Shown here: positions 25,658 to 35,488 of the stretch, piece by piece | How the letters are laid out: each line of letters opens with the position of its first letter | Numbering within the stretch: the first letter of the stretch is position 1 | Assembly (NCBI GenBank): GCA_002365175.1 | Contig: DEZK01000041.1 | Coordinates: forward strand, 20,053-84,052 | Direction of reading: 5' to 3' | DNA: 64,000 nucleotides | From: Raskinella chloraquaticus (SeqCode) | GTDB lineage: Bacteria; Pseudomonadota; Alphaproteobacteria; Rhizobiales; UBA4765 | Made by a program: the position numbers and the translations under genes | Notes under the pieces: model-generated | What the model was told of the DNA's origin: nothing | Seen by the model: only the letters and a program-made list of their open reading frames with translations | Databases searched by the model: none

Positions 25658-26617
25658 ATGAGCGAGCAGGCATTACCGATGGCCCGGCAACGATTGGCTA
25701 TCGCCGAACCGACAGCCTGGGAACGGCTGGTCACCAACCGCAACTGGCTCGGCTTCTGGTTCATGATGCCGGCCGCTGCCATCCTCATTCTGTTTCTGGC
25801 CTACCCGCTCTTCCTCGGCGTCTGGTTGAGCTTCACCGATACGCGCATCGGCCGCGACGGCGTGTTTATCGGTCTTGAGAATTACGAATGGCTGTCGGAC
25901 GATTCGATTTTCCTGCAATCGATCTTCAACACCGTGCTTTATACGACGGTCGCCAGCATCGTGAAATTCGCCCTCGGCCTTTATCTGGCGCTGCTGCTCA
26001 ATGAGCGCGTGCCCTTCAAGGCCATCGTTCGTTCCATCGTCCTCATTCCCTTTATCGTGCCCACCGTTCTGTCGGCGCTCGCCTTCTGGTGGATCTATGA
26101 CACCCAGTTCTCGATCATCTCATGGTCGCTGAAGCAGCTGGGCCTTTTGGATACGAACATCGATTTCCTCGGCAATCCCTTCAACGCCCGCGTCTCCGTC
26201 ATCATCGCCAATATCTGGCGCGGTGTGCCCTTCGTGGCGATCACCCTTCTCGCCGGCCTGCAGACCGTCTCGCCCTCGCTTTACGAGGCAGCAACCCTTG
26301 ACGGGGCGACGCGCTGGCAGATTTTCCGCTATATCACCTACCCTCTCCTCACCCCGATCATTGCCGTGGTGATGACGTTCTCCGTCCTCTTCACCTTCAC
26401 CGACTTCCAGCTCATCTGGGTTCTCACCCGCGGTGGACCGGTGAACGCCACGCACCTCATGGCGACCCTCAGCTACCAGCGGGCCATTCTCGGCGGCAGG
26501 CTTGGCGAGGGCGCGGCGATCGCCACGTCGATGATCCCCTTCCTTGTCGTCGCAATCATGGTGTCGTTCTACGGATTGCAGAAGCGCAAATGGCAGCAAG
26601 GCGAAAACAATGACTGA
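25658..26617 (+). CDS. ABC transporter permease (MalF/UgpA type)
   Basis: 319 aa inner-membrane subunit with six hydrophobic segments. The ATPase-contact EAA loop reads EAATLDGATRWQIFRYITYPLL near residues 207-228. It has the cytosolic N-terminal extension and WIYDTQFSII segment of MalF/UgpA relatives. It forms a heterodimeric channel with the next gene, whose ATG lies within its last eight bases, so translation is coupled. Confidence 0.93.
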   Translation: MSEQALPMARQRLAIAEPTAWERLVTNRNWLGFWFMMPAAAILILFLAYPLFLGVWLSFTDTRIGRDGVFIGLENYEWLSDDSIFLQSIFNTVLYTTVASIVKFALGLYLALLLNERVPFKAIVRSIVLIPFIVPTVLSALAFWWIYDTQFSIISWSLKQLGLLDTNIDFLGNPFNARVSVIIANIWRGVPFVAITLLAGLQTVSPSLYEAATLDGATRWQIFRYITYPLLTPIIAVVMTFSVLFTFTDFQLIWVLTRGGPVNATHLMATLSYQRAILGGRLGEGAAIATSMIPFLVVAIMVSFYGLQKRKWQQGENND

Positions 26618-27506
26618 CACCAGCCTCAAAGCCACGAATAACGACGATCATTCAGTCGGCATGGATTATCTGGAAAAGCTGTCGAGCCGGCTGGTGACGC
26701 TTTATCTGCCGCTTGGCATCATCATGGTGTCGCTGCTCTTCCCGTTTTACTGGATGGCGCTGACGGCAATCAAACCTGACGACCAGCTCCTCGATTTCGC
26801 GCGGGTCAATCCGTTCTGGACAACGGCGCCAACCTTCAAGCACATCTACAAACTGCTCTTTGAATCGCAATATCCGCTATGGTTGTGGAACACGATGTAC
26901 GTCGCCGTGTGCGCCACCATGCTGTCGATCATTGCCAGCGTCATGGCCGCCTACTCCATCGTCCGCCTGCGCTACAAGGGCGCGCAACTTGTCGGCATGC
27001 TGATCTTCCTTGCCTATCTTGTGCCGCCATCGATCCTCTTCATTCCGCTGGCCTCTGTCATCTACTCCTACGGCCTGTTTGATTCGCCGCTTGCCCTCAT
27101 TCTCGTCTACCCCACCATCCTCATTCCCTTCTCGACCTGGCTGCTGATGGGTTATTTCAAATCCATCCCCTACGAGCTTGAGGAGTGCGCCCTCATCGAC
27201 GGCGCCACCCGCTGGCAGATCCTCACCCGTATCGTCCTGCCGCTCGCCATTCCTGGCCTCATCTCGGCCTTCATCTTCTCCTTCACCCTGTGCTGGAACG
27301 AGTTCATCTACGCGCTCACCTTCCTGTCCTCGAACGAGAACAAGACGATCCCGGTTGCCATCGTCAACGAGTTCGTCGATGGCGACATCTATCGCTGGGG
27401 GTCATTGATGGCAGGCGCTCTCATGGGTTCATTGCCGCTGGTCATTCTCTATGCCTTCTTCGTCGAGCACTACGTGTCGGCGATGACGGGCGCGGTGAAG
27501 GAATAG
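26610..27506 (+). CDS. ABC transporter permease (MalG/UgpE type)
   Basis: 298 aa, six membrane segments, EAA loop EECALIDGATRWQILTRIVLPLA near residues 190-212. MalG-like features are FYWMALTAIKPDDQLLDF near the N-terminus and FTLCWNEFIYALTF after the EAA loop. ATG 26610 overlaps the upstream permease by 8 bp; the longer frame from 26544 lies inside that gene and is discarded. Six bases separate its stop from the first beta-hydroxyacid dehydrogenase gene, placing importer and enzymes in one operon. Confidence 0.93.
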   Translation: MTDTSLKATNNDDHSVGMDYLEKLSSRLVTLYLPLGIIMVSLLFPFYWMALTAIKPDDQLLDFARVNPFWTTAPTFKHIYKLLFESQYPLWLWNTMYVAVCATMLSIIASVMAAYSIVRLRYKGAQLVGMLIFLAYLVPPSILFIPLASVIYSYGLFDSPLALILVYPTILIPFSTWLLMGYFKSIPYELEECALIDGATRWQILTRIVLPLAIPGLISAFIFSFTLCWNEFIYALTFLSSNENKTIPVAIVNEFVDGDIYRWGSLMAGALMGSLPLVILYAFFVEHYVSAMTGAVKE

Positions 27507-27512
27507 CGCTCC

Positions 27513-28415
27513 ATGTCGGTTGCTTTCATCGGTCTTGGCGCCATGGGTCTGCCCATGGCAAAGCGCCTGATGGGGGCCGGCTTTGACGTTCACGGTTGCG
27601 ATATTGCCCCGGGACCATTGGACGCACTGAAAAGCGCCGGCGGACAGGCAAGCACCAACCCGGCCGAGGCGCTGCGTGGCGCCAGCGCCGTCTTTGTCAT
27701 GACCGCGACCGGCGCACAGGCCCAAACCGTCCTTTTCGGCGCCGGGGAGGCTGCTTCTGCCGCCACCAGGGGCGCAATCTTCATCCTGCAATGCACACAA
27801 AGCGCGGCCATGGCGCGCGATCTTGGCGCACGCCTTGAAGCCTTGGGCCATCACGTCCTTGATGCTCCCGTCTCAGGTGGCGCTGTCGGCGCCGAGGCCG
27901 GCGCCCTGACAGTGATGGCGTCGGGCAGCGAGGCAGCCTTTGCCGCCGCCGCTCCGCTGCTCAGACCCTTGGCCAAAACCGTCTACAACATCGGTCGCGA
28001 GCTTGGCCTTGGCTCGACCGTCAAGACGATCAACCAATTGCTGGCTGGCGTGCACATCGCTGTGGGCGCCGAAGCCATGGCGCTTGGCGCCAAGGCCGGC
28101 ATCGAGCCGAAACTCCTTCTCGATATCCTCATGTCGGGGGCGGCAGGCAGCTGGATGCTGGGCAATCGCGGTCCACGCATGCTGGAAGACGAGCCAGCCG
28201 TCACCTCGGCGGTCGATATTTTCGTCAAGGATCTCGGGCTCGTCGATGATCTTGCCCGTGGCCTGCGCCAACCAGCCCCCATCGCCATGGCAGCCTTGCA
28301 GCAATTCATCGCCGCCTCCGCCATGGGTGACGGGCGCCAGGACGACAGTCAGGTGGTTCGCCTCTATGAAGTGACCGGTGCCACACATGTGCGCGGCAAG
28401 GGAAAAACACCATGA
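27513..28415 (+). CDS. Beta-hydroxyacid dehydrogenase family NAD(P)-binding oxidoreductase (first of two)
   Basis: 300 aa. N-terminal Rossmann motif VAFIGLGAMGLPMAKRL with GLGAMG at 7-12, substrate loop DAPVSGGAVGAEAGALTVMASG near 115-136, and catalytic lysine in GSTVKTINQLLAG near 171. The family includes tartronate semialdehyde reductase, 3-hydroxyisobutyrate dehydrogenase and L-threonate dehydrogenase (LtnD). It is directly behind the ABC permeases, so the imported compound is probably its substrate or precursor. A hydroxy-acid role in threonate or glycerate metabolism is plausible but unproven. It overlaps the next gene by 4 bp. Confidence 0.85.
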   Translation: MSVAFIGLGAMGLPMAKRLMGAGFDVHGCDIAPGPLDALKSAGGQASTNPAEALRGASAVFVMTATGAQAQTVLFGAGEAASAATRGAIFILQCTQSAAMARDLGARLEALGHHVLDAPVSGGAVGAEAGALTVMASGSEAAFAAAAPLLRPLAKTVYNIGRELGLGSTVKTINQLLAGVHIAVGAEAMALGAKAGIEPKLLLDILMSGAAGSWMLGNRGPRMLEDEPAVTSAVDIFVKDLGLVDDLARGLRQPAPIAMAALQQFIAASAMGDGRQDDSQVVRLYEVTGATHVRGKGKTP

Positions 28416-29314
28416 GCAAGGACCGTATCGGCTTTATCGGCGCCGGCCTCATGGGCCATGGCATGGCAAAGAACCTCGTCGAGAAGGGATTTCAGCTCAC
28501 CGTGCTGGCGCACCGCAACCGCGCGCCCATTGATGATCTCATCAGGCGCGGCGCCGGCGAAGCCGCAACCCCACGCGAGATCGCCGGCAAAAGCGATGTT
28601 GTTTTCCTGTGCGTGACGTCGAGTACCCAGGTCGAGGAGATCATTCTGGGACGTGACGGGCTGATGGCGGGAGGCCGTGAGGGACTGATCATCTGCGATT
28701 GCTCAACCGCTGATCCCTCATCGACCTTGCGCCTTGGCGACAGGCTGCAGGAACAGGGGATCGCGCTTGCCGATGCGCCGCTCGGCGGCACGCCTGCGGG
28801 AGCAGAAGCCGGCCAGTTATCAGCGATGGTCGGGGCCGATCCTGCAGTCTTTGCCAGGCTGAAGCCGGCGATCGAGGCATGGGCGACCAAAATCGTTCAT
28901 ATCGGCCCACTCGGCTCCGGCCACAAGATGAAACTGCTGAACAATTTCCTGTCCCTTGGCTATGGCGCTCTCTATGCCGAGGCGCTGACACTGGGCGAAA
29001 AAGTGGGGCTTTCGCCAAAGGATTTCGACCGCGTCATTCGCGGCAGCCGCATGGATTGCGGCTTCTACCAGACCTTCATGGGCTGGGTGATCGACGAGAA
29101 CCCGAACGCCCATCAGTTCACGCTGGCGAACGCCTACAAGGATATGCGCTATGTGGCGGCGATGGGCGATGACTCAGGCATGGCAAACCCGCTCGCCAAC
29201 GCGGTCAAGTCAAGCTATGCGCTCGCCGTCAGCAGCGGCGAAGGCGAGCGTTATGTGCCGATGCTGACGGATGTCATCGGTCAATTAGCCGGCGTAGCAA
29301 AATCTGACAAGTGA
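28412..29314 (+). CDS. Beta-hydroxyacid dehydrogenase family NAD(P)-binding oxidoreductase (second of two)
   Basis: 300 aa, same fold and motifs as its neighbour (GFIGAGLMGHGMAKNL; DAPLGGTPAGAEAGQLSAMVG; lysine in GSGHKMKLLNNFLS), but visibly divergent, so a functional pair and not a recent copy. The middle segment GRDGLMAGGREGLIICDCSTADPSST matches the 2-hydroxy-3-oxopropionate reductase layout. The ATGA overlap gives translational coupling. Its stop directly abuts the stop of the convergent pyroglutamyl-peptidase gene (TGATCA), leaving no spacer. Confidence 0.85.
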   Translation: MSKDRIGFIGAGLMGHGMAKNLVEKGFQLTVLAHRNRAPIDDLIRRGAGEAATPREIAGKSDVVFLCVTSSTQVEEIILGRDGLMAGGREGLIICDCSTADPSSTLRLGDRLQEQGIALADAPLGGTPAGAEAGQLSAMVGADPAVFARLKPAIEAWATKIVHIGPLGSGHKMKLLNNFLSLGYGALYAEALTLGEKVGLSPKDFDRVIRGSRMDCGFYQTFMGWVIDENPNAHQFTLANAYKDMRYVAAMGDDSGMANPLANAVKSSYALAVSSGEGERYVPMLTDVIGQLAGVAKSDK

Positions 29315-29932
29315 TCAAGCTGAAACTGCCTTCTCACGCCAGGCGGCAAGCGTCTCGGCGATGATAATCCGCGCGCCTCTTTCCAGCATGTCCTCGCTGA
29401 AAGGCGCTTGCGGCAAAGGCACGTGGACGAACCCTGCCCAGCGCGGGTGAAAGCCGGCGATGAGCTTGCCGCAGCTGTGAAAAAACAGGGCATTGCACAG
29501 ATAATCGCCGCAATCATCCGACATCGCCGCCGGAATGCCGGCAACCGCCAGAGCGGCGGCGCAACGCTCAAGCGGCAGACTGCTCGCGATATCACCAAGT
29601 CCTGGCGCCAACGCTGCGCTGGTGGGTCGCTCGCCTTTGGCATCGACGCGATCGGTCGCCACACGATTTCGCGCCAGCCGCTCCAGGCGAAAGCCAGGCG
29701 CTGCGCGTGACAATCCGAAATGGATGGCGATATCAGGCGCCGCGATGTTTCCAATCAGTGCGATGCGCTCTTGAAGCCCGTCATATTCCGTCGGCAGGAC
29801 AAATGACTGGAAACGGACATCCTCGCCGCAGACCGGCGCGTCGACGGCAAAAAGCCGCATCAGCCATTCGGTGGGATTTTCCGGCGCTCCCGGATAAGGT
29901 CCAAAGCCGGTGGCGATGATGCTGACGCTCAT
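29315..29932 (-). CDS. Pyroglutamyl-peptidase I (C15 cysteine peptidase) family protein
   Basis: Removes N-terminal pyroglutamate from peptides, in the cytosol. 205 aa. ATGFGPYPGAPENPTEWL at the N-terminus corresponds to the family F-x-P-F-x-x-x-x-x-N-P-S/T start; the catalytic glutamate segment is GFRLERLARN, the nucleophile is in SDDCGDYLCNALFF, and histidine in GFVHVPLPQ. All three catalytic elements are present. Its start overlaps the downstream end of the DMT transporter gene by 4 bp, an operon with no obvious link to sugars. Confidence 0.85.
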   Translation of the reverse strand: MSVSIIATGFGPYPGAPENPTEWLMRLFAVDAPVCGEDVRFQSFVLPTEYDGLQERIALIGNIAAPDIAIHFGLSRAAPGFRLERLARNRVATDRVDAKGERPTSAALAPGLGDIASSLPLERCAAALAVAGIPAAMSDDCGDYLCNALFFHSCGKLIAGFHPRWAGFVHVPLPQAPFSEDMLERGARIIIAETLAAWREKAVSA

Positions 29933-30843
29933 TCCCGCCCCCTCTGCCGCTCAAGCCAGAGAAGATAGAGGCCGGAGGCAACCACGATTGACGCGCCAAC
30001 GAGGGTGTAAAGCCCTGGAATGTCGCCGAAGACGAGCCAGCCCGACACCGTCATCCATACGATCTGGGTGTAGATGAAAGGCGACAGGTCCTGGGCAGCG
30101 ACATGACGATGCGCGGCAATCAGCAGCCAATGCCCGATGAGCCCCCACATACCGGTGGACGCCATCAGCAGCACGGTCATGAGATCAGCAGGCGGCACGT
30201 AGAAAAACGGCACGGCGGGCGTCAGGATCACTGCGCCAGCCAGCGCTGAATAAACCAGCGTAGTCGTTGTCGGGTCATGGGCCGCAAGGACCCGCGTCAT
30301 CAGATTGTAGATGGCATAGCACAGTGCGCTGATGCAGGAGAGCGACACGGCCCAGTGCACCTGACCGAAGCCCGGCCGGGTGACGATCAGTACGCCGGCA
30401 AAACCAATGCCGATCGCCAGCCATTGCCTGCGGCCGATCCATTGTCCGAAGAACACGCCAGCAAGAAGCGCAACCAGAAACGGGGTGGCAAACAGGATCG
30501 AAATCGTCTCGGCAAGCTGCAGATATTTAAGGGCAACGAAATTGGCGAAGGTCGACAGGAAGAGAAGGATGGAGCGGGCGAACTGCAGCCAGGGTCGTTT
30601 GGTGACGAACAACCCTTTCACCGTCCACGGATTGACAAAAATCAGCATCAGCCCGGCATGTCCGACATAGCGCGCCCATACCACCTCGATGGCCGGAATA
30701 TTCTGACGCACCAGATATTTTGCCGTCGTATCGAGAAATGTGAAACACAGAATGGCCGCGCAGATGAAGCCGATCGCCCCCATGCGGTTGCGCCGCCGGA
30801 AGGCCTGGCTGGGGGTCGGCTCAATCATGAGGCTGACGGCCAC
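29929..30843 (-). CDS. DMT-superfamily (EamA) transporter
   Basis: About 304 aa with ten hydrophobic segments in two EamA repeats; FTFLDTTAKYLVRQNIPAIEVVWARYVGH begins the first and SCISALCYAIYNLMTRVLA the second. I choose the GTG at 30843, five bases after an AGGAG ribosome site, over the ATG at 30828 and the long frame to 30912. Cytosolic N-terminus, likely metabolite exporter. It follows an SDR gene by 11 bp and overlaps the peptidase gene by 4 bp. Substrate unknown. Confidence 0.83.
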   Translation of the reverse strand: MAVSLMIEPTPSQAFRRRNRMGAIGFICAAILCFTFLDTTAKYLVRQNIPAIEVVWARYVGHAGLMLIFVNPWTVKGLFVTKRPWLQFARSILLFLSTFANFVALKYLQLAETISILFATPFLVALLAGVFFGQWIGRRQWLAIGIGFAGVLIVTRPGFGQVHWAVSLSCISALCYAIYNLMTRVLAAHDPTTTTLVYSALAGAVILTPAVPFFYVPPADLMTVLLMASTGMWGLIGHWLLIAAHRHVAAQDLSPFIYTQIVWMTVSGWLVFGDIPGLYTLVGASIVVASGLYLLWLERQRGRE

Positions 30844-30854
30844 CTCGTCTCCTG

Positions 30855-31610
30855 TCAGTAGGTGGCGCGGCCGCCCGAAATATCGAATACCCCGCCGGTG
30901 GTGAATGAGCATTCAGCCGAACACATGAAGGCAACGAGCGAAGCGATCTCCGCCACCTCGACAAATCGCGCGCGCGGTATCTTGGCAAGCATGTAGTCGA
31001 TGTGTTCCTGCGTCATCTGATCGAAAATGGCCGTTTTGGCCGCTGCCGGTGTGACACAATTGACCGCGATATTCTGCCCCGCCAGTTCCTTGCCAAGCGA
31101 TTTGGTGAGCGCGATCACTGCTGCCTTCGAAGCGGAATAGGCCGAGGCGTTGGGATTGCCTTCCTTGCCGGCAACCGAAGCGATATTGACGATGCGCCCG
31201 TAATTTCGCGCTATCATCGTTGGCACCACCGCCTTGTTGGCAAGCATGACGCCGCGCGTATTGACCGCAAACACCTCTTCCCACGCGCTGAGCGGATAAT
31301 CCCACAATTTGACATTGGGGCCGGTGATGCCGGCATTGGCCACGAGAATGTCGATGGTGCCGAACGTTTCAAGCACGTGATCGCGGGCCGCCATCACCGA
31401 GGCTTCATCAACGACATCGCAGACGAAGGCTGCCGTATGCGATTTGCCACCCAGCGTTTCAGCCAGAGCGCTCGCCAATTTGAGATCACGATCAAGCACC
31501 GCCACCCTGGCGCCGCTGGCCACGAAGCGCTCGGCGATCGCCCGTCCGATGCCCTGCGCGCCGCCAGTGACCAACGCCACCTTGCCGTTCAGATCGTATT
31601 GATTAGCCAT
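30855..31610 (-). CDS. SDR-family oxidoreductase (3-oxoacyl-ACP reductase-like)
   Basis: 251 aa classical short-chain dehydrogenase. Cofactor loop TGGAQGIG at 15-22, NAG segment VANAGI, catalytic serine in VNIASVAGKEG and Y-x-x-x-K in AYSASKAA near 156. The acidic residue after strand 2 (VLDRD) favours NAD. The C-terminus SFTTGGVFDISGGRATY is standard. ATG 31610 begins the conserved N-terminus; the frame continuing to 31751 is not coding. A catabolic sugar or polyol dehydrogenase is as likely as fatty-acid synthesis. Confidence 0.85.
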   Translation of the reverse strand: MANQYDLNGKVALVTGGAQGIGRAIAERFVASGARVAVLDRDLKLASALAETLGGKSHTAAFVCDVVDEASVMAARDHVLETFGTIDILVANAGITGPNVKLWDYPLSAWEEVFAVNTRGVMLANKAVVPTMIARNYGRIVNIASVAGKEGNPNASAYSASKAAVIALTKSLGKELAGQNIAVNCVTPAAAKTAIFDQMTQEHIDYMLAKIPRARFVEVAEIASLVAFMCSAECSFTTGGVFDISGGRATY

Positions 31611-31805
31611 CGCCGCTCTCGCCCCGGTGTTATCATGCACAGTTTTCATTCCGAAGCAGAAGCATGTCGACCACCGGACAGGATGGCAAGCGCTCTGGTG
31701 CGACCGGCGGGGCGGGAAGAGGAGGCAGGCCGACATCGGTTGCCGCTCCACACCATGCTGCTATACACATCAGCGTCCGACAGTTCAGGAAAAAGATTCC
31801 AGACG

Positions 31806-32813
31806 ATGCGCGTTCTCGTGACCGGAGCGGCCGGCTTTATCGGCTTCCATGTCGCTTCAGCCTTGCTTGCGCGCGGCGATGAGGTCGTGGGCATCGATAA
31901 TCTTGATGACTATTACGATCCGGCATTGAAGCGGGCACGACTGGCGCAGCTGGAGGGCCGGGCCGGATGGTCATTCCAGGCCATGGATATCGCGGACGAC
32001 ACCCGTATCAGCGCGCTCTTCGCATCGTTTCGGCCGCACCGTGTGGCGCACATGGCCGCCCAGGCCGGTGTGCGCTATTCCCTCAGCAATCCTCAGGCCT
32101 ATGTGGCGTCGAATTTTAGCGGCTTCCTGCCCATCCTTGAGGGCTGTCGCCATAATGGCGTCGAGCATCTGGTCTACGCCTCCTCAAGCTCGGTCTATGG
32201 CGCCAATACGCGCCAACCCTTCAGCGTCGCACACAATGTCGATCATCCGCTGAGCCTTTATGCCGCCTCCAAGAAGGCCAATGAGCTGATGGCGCACAGC
32301 TATAGCCATCTCTACCGGCTGCCGGCGACGGGGTTACGTTTCTTTACGGTTTACGGACCATGGGGACGACCGGACATGGCGCCCTATATCTTTACGCAGA
32401 AGATCCTGGCTGGCGAACCCATCGACGTCTTTAACGCAGGACATCACGCGCGCGACTTCACCTATGTCGATGATATCGCCGAGGGCGTCGTGCGTGCGCT
32501 CGACCGGCCGGCACAGCCCTCGCCAACCTGGTCCGGCGATGATCCCGATCCGGCCACCTCAACGGCACCGTGGCGCATCTACAATATCGGCAACAGCCAG
32601 CCGGTGGCGCTGATGGACTTCATTGCCGAAATTGAGATGGCCTGCGACCGTAAGGCAAAAATCAATTTCCTGCCCATGCAGCCTGGCGATGTGGCCGAGA
32701 CAAGCGCCGACGTATCAGCGCTTCAGCGTGACATCGGCTTCCATCCCCGCACCCCTATCCGCGACGGGATAGGGAAATTTGTTGCCTGGTACCGTGCCTA
32801 TCGCCGCGTTTAA
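31806..32813 (+). CDS. NAD-dependent epimerase, UDP-glucuronate 4-epimerase type
   Basis: Interconverts UDP-glucuronate and UDP-galacturonate for surface polysaccharide. 335 aa extended SDR: GAAGFIGFHVASALL with G-x-x-G-x-x-G at 7-13, the family-typical GIDNLDDYYDPALKRARL, AAQAGVRYSLSNPQAY, catalytic ASSSSVYG and YAASKKANE, and RFFTVYGPWGRPDMA, the stretch usual in UDP-GlcA 4-epimerases. The start is ATG 31806; an overlapping frame open from 31002 contains it. Divergent from the SDR gene with a 195-bp gap. Confidence 0.88.
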   Translation: MRVLVTGAAGFIGFHVASALLARGDEVVGIDNLDDYYDPALKRARLAQLEGRAGWSFQAMDIADDTRISALFASFRPHRVAHMAAQAGVRYSLSNPQAYVASNFSGFLPILEGCRHNGVEHLVYASSSSVYGANTRQPFSVAHNVDHPLSLYAASKKANELMAHSYSHLYRLPATGLRFFTVYGPWGRPDMAPYIFTQKILAGEPIDVFNAGHHARDFTYVDDIAEGVVRALDRPAQPSPTWSGDDPDPATSTAPWRIYNIGNSQPVALMDFIAEIEMACDRKAKINFLPMQPGDVAETSADVSALQRDIGFHPRTPIRDGIGKFVAWYRAYRRV

Positions 32814-32855
32814 GCATCCCCGCCAGGCAAGGTCGCACCAAATCTCACAGAGCCA

Positions 32856-33539
32856 TCAGGGACTGTGCGCGATTTTCGCGGAATGGTGCTTTTTCAGCAT
32901 GTAGCCGGCGATGAGAACAAGAATAGCGCCAGCGATCTGGGCTGGAAGATGATCGATATGAAGCCCGGTCGCACCGATAACGCCGACATCACGCACGAAT
33001 AATTCGCCCGCAATCCAGCCGAGCAGGGCCGCGCCCGCCCACACCAGGATCGGAAAGCGGTCGATGATCGCTGTCAGCAACGTCGAACCGACGATGACAA
33101 GCGGAACGCTGAGCAGAAGGCCGAAGACGATCAGGCGAATATCACCATTCGCCGCCGCAGCAATCGCCACAACATTGTCGAGGCTCATGACAATGTCAGC
33201 GATGGTGACGGTCTGAACCGCCTTCCACAGCGAGGAATGGCCGGCGACCGAATCCGCATCCGGCTCTTCCGGAACAACCAGCTTCACGGCAATCCACAAA
33301 AGCAGCAGCGAGCCGACCGCCGTGATCCAGGGAAGACCCAGAAGCTGCGTCGTCATGAATGTAAACACGATCCGCAGCAGGACGGCTGCGCCCGCCCCTA
33401 GCGCAATGCCGATCTTGCGCTGATCAGCCGGCAATCCGCGGCAGGCAAGCGCAATCACGACCGCATTGTCGCCAGAGAGCAGGATGTTGATCCAGATTAT
33501 TTTCAGCACCGGCAGAGCAAGTTCGGCAAGTTGTTCCAT
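32856..33539 (-). CDS. TerC/YjbE-family integral membrane protein (downstream paralogue)
   Basis: 227 aa with about seven hydrophobic segments. The TerC hallmark acidic residues inside helices are present: IWINILLSGDNAVVIALACRGLP (D23) and ADIVMSLDNVVAIAAAANGD. The family is linked to manganese or other metal-ion export and to membrane protein metalation. It follows a paralogue by 8 bp on the same strand. No tellurite genes are adjacent, so a metal-homeostasis role is favoured. Confidence 0.88.
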   Translation of the reverse strand: MEQLAELALPVLKIIWINILLSGDNAVVIALACRGLPADQRKIGIALGAGAAVLLRIVFTFMTTQLLGLPWITAVGSLLLLWIAVKLVVPEEPDADSVAGHSSLWKAVQTVTIADIVMSLDNVVAIAAAANGDIRLIVFGLLLSVPLVIVGSTLLTAIIDRFPILVWAGAALLGWIAGELFVRDVGVIGATGLHIDHLPAQIAGAILVLIAGYMLKKHHSAKIAHSP

Positions 33540-33547
33540 GACGACGG

Positions 33548-34246
33548 CTATTCCTTCGATACTGAAGCGAGCCCACGCTCCCGCTTCCGTTTCTGCACAA
33601 TGACGTAGGATACCATCACCACCAATAAAGCCCCGACGCTTGCTCCCAGCAAATTGGGAATGTCACTACCTAACATTGTTTGTAAGCCCGGATCATCGGC
33701 AATGAGCTCCCCTGCTATCCATCCAAGCAGAGCAGCCCCCGCCCAGATGAAGATGGGAAAGCGCTCGATCAGCCCGAGAATGAGCTGGCTGCCATAGATA
33801 ATCAAAGGAATGGTAATCACCAGGCCGAAGGTAAAAAGCCAGATATTACCTTTTGAGGCCGCAGCCAGCGCAAGCACATTATCAAGGCTCATGACCGCAT
33901 CGGCTATCGCGATCGTGCGTACAGCTTTCCACAATGATGCTGAAGCCGCGACCTCGCCATGACCACCATCATCGCTACTGATCAGCTGGTAGGCGACCCA
34001 GAAGAGCAGGACGCCGCCCAGAGCTTTCAGAAATGGGATGCCCAGCAGTACCGTGATGATCAACGCAAAAATGATCCGCAGAACGATGGCAACGCCGGTT
34101 CCAAGCAATATGCCCATCCGCCGCTGCTCGGGCGGCAGCGCCCGGCAGGCAAGAGCAATCACAACGGCATTATCGCCCGAAAGCAGAAGATCAATCCAAA
34201 TAATCTGCAACAAGGGTATGGCTAGCGGCAGCAGATCTGCAAACAT
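33548..34246 (-). CDS. TerC/YjbE-family integral membrane protein (upstream paralogue)
   Basis: 232 aa, closely similar in layout to the next gene: IIWIDLLLSGDNAVVIALACRALPPEQRRMGI and ADAVMSLDNVLALAAASKGN carry the paired intramembrane aspartates. It ends in a longer basic tail (QKRKRERGLASVSKE). ATG 34246 is taken; the frame continues to 34282 without a better start. The pair probably arose by tandem duplication. I looked for a yybP-ykoY manganese riboswitch in the leader (34247-34560) and did not find its conserved loops. Confidence 0.88.
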   Translation of the reverse strand: MFADLLPLAIPLLQIIWIDLLLSGDNAVVIALACRALPPEQRRMGILLGTGVAIVLRIIFALIITVLLGIPFLKALGGVLLFWVAYQLISSDDGGHGEVAASASLWKAVRTIAIADAVMSLDNVLALAAASKGNIWLFTFGLVITIPLIIYGSQLILGLIERFPIFIWAGAALLGWIAGELIADDPGLQTMLGSDIPNLLGASVGALLVVMVSYVIVQKRKRERGLASVSKE

Positions 34247-34681
34247 CAGTCGAACCCACCCTTGTGTATCATGTGCCCTCAACGCTTTTCTTTATCGGTC
34301 GATGGGCAGGCCGGCAAGTGTGGTTTTCACCTGACGTTCGTGTCCACCACAACGAGGTGCGGCGCTGGAATGTTAGGCAGAAGAGTACCAGGCGCCATCC
34401 TTGCCAGGATATGGCAGATTTTGCCGATTCGAAGGGTCGGACTTACCGGGACCTCTGCTCATTCGTGATCAGTTAACCATTTAAGCCGTTGCGCAACAAC
34501 GATCAGCAATTTGGCCCGCTCCTTGCTCGCTCTCCCTACGCCGGATGGCGCATGGGGAATGGACATGGCTCAGATTTTGTCGCGTTTATCGATTGTTGCA
34601 GAAGTGGCTGGTGAGGGGTTCGCCCTGGCGACGTTTACCGCCATGGTGGCCGTGCTGGCCAAGATCGTGGCGGGATGACTG
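34247..34681. other. Intergenic stretch between terC pair and NMT1-type ABC operon
   Basis: About 435 bp without a recognised gene. On the plus strand ATG 34565 to TGA 34678 reads a 37-aa peptide (MAQILSRLSIVAEVAGEGFA and onward) with a hydrophobic centre and a GGGGAATGG stretch before it, so a small membrane peptide is possible but unsupported by anything else. No riboswitch, tRNA or mobile element was recognised. Confidence 0.4.

Positions 34682-35484
<803 letters not shown>

Positions 35485-35488
<4 letters not shown>

Noticed and set aside
31002..31805. N-terminal extension of the epimerase frame (open from 31002)
   Set aside because: It runs antisense through the SDR gene and is not epimerase-like; ATG 31806 begins the Rossmann motif properly.
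34247..34560. Possible manganese (yybP-ykoY) riboswitch in front of the terC pair
   Set aside because: TerC genes often follow it, but I could not find the conserved loop sequences on the minus strand of the leader.
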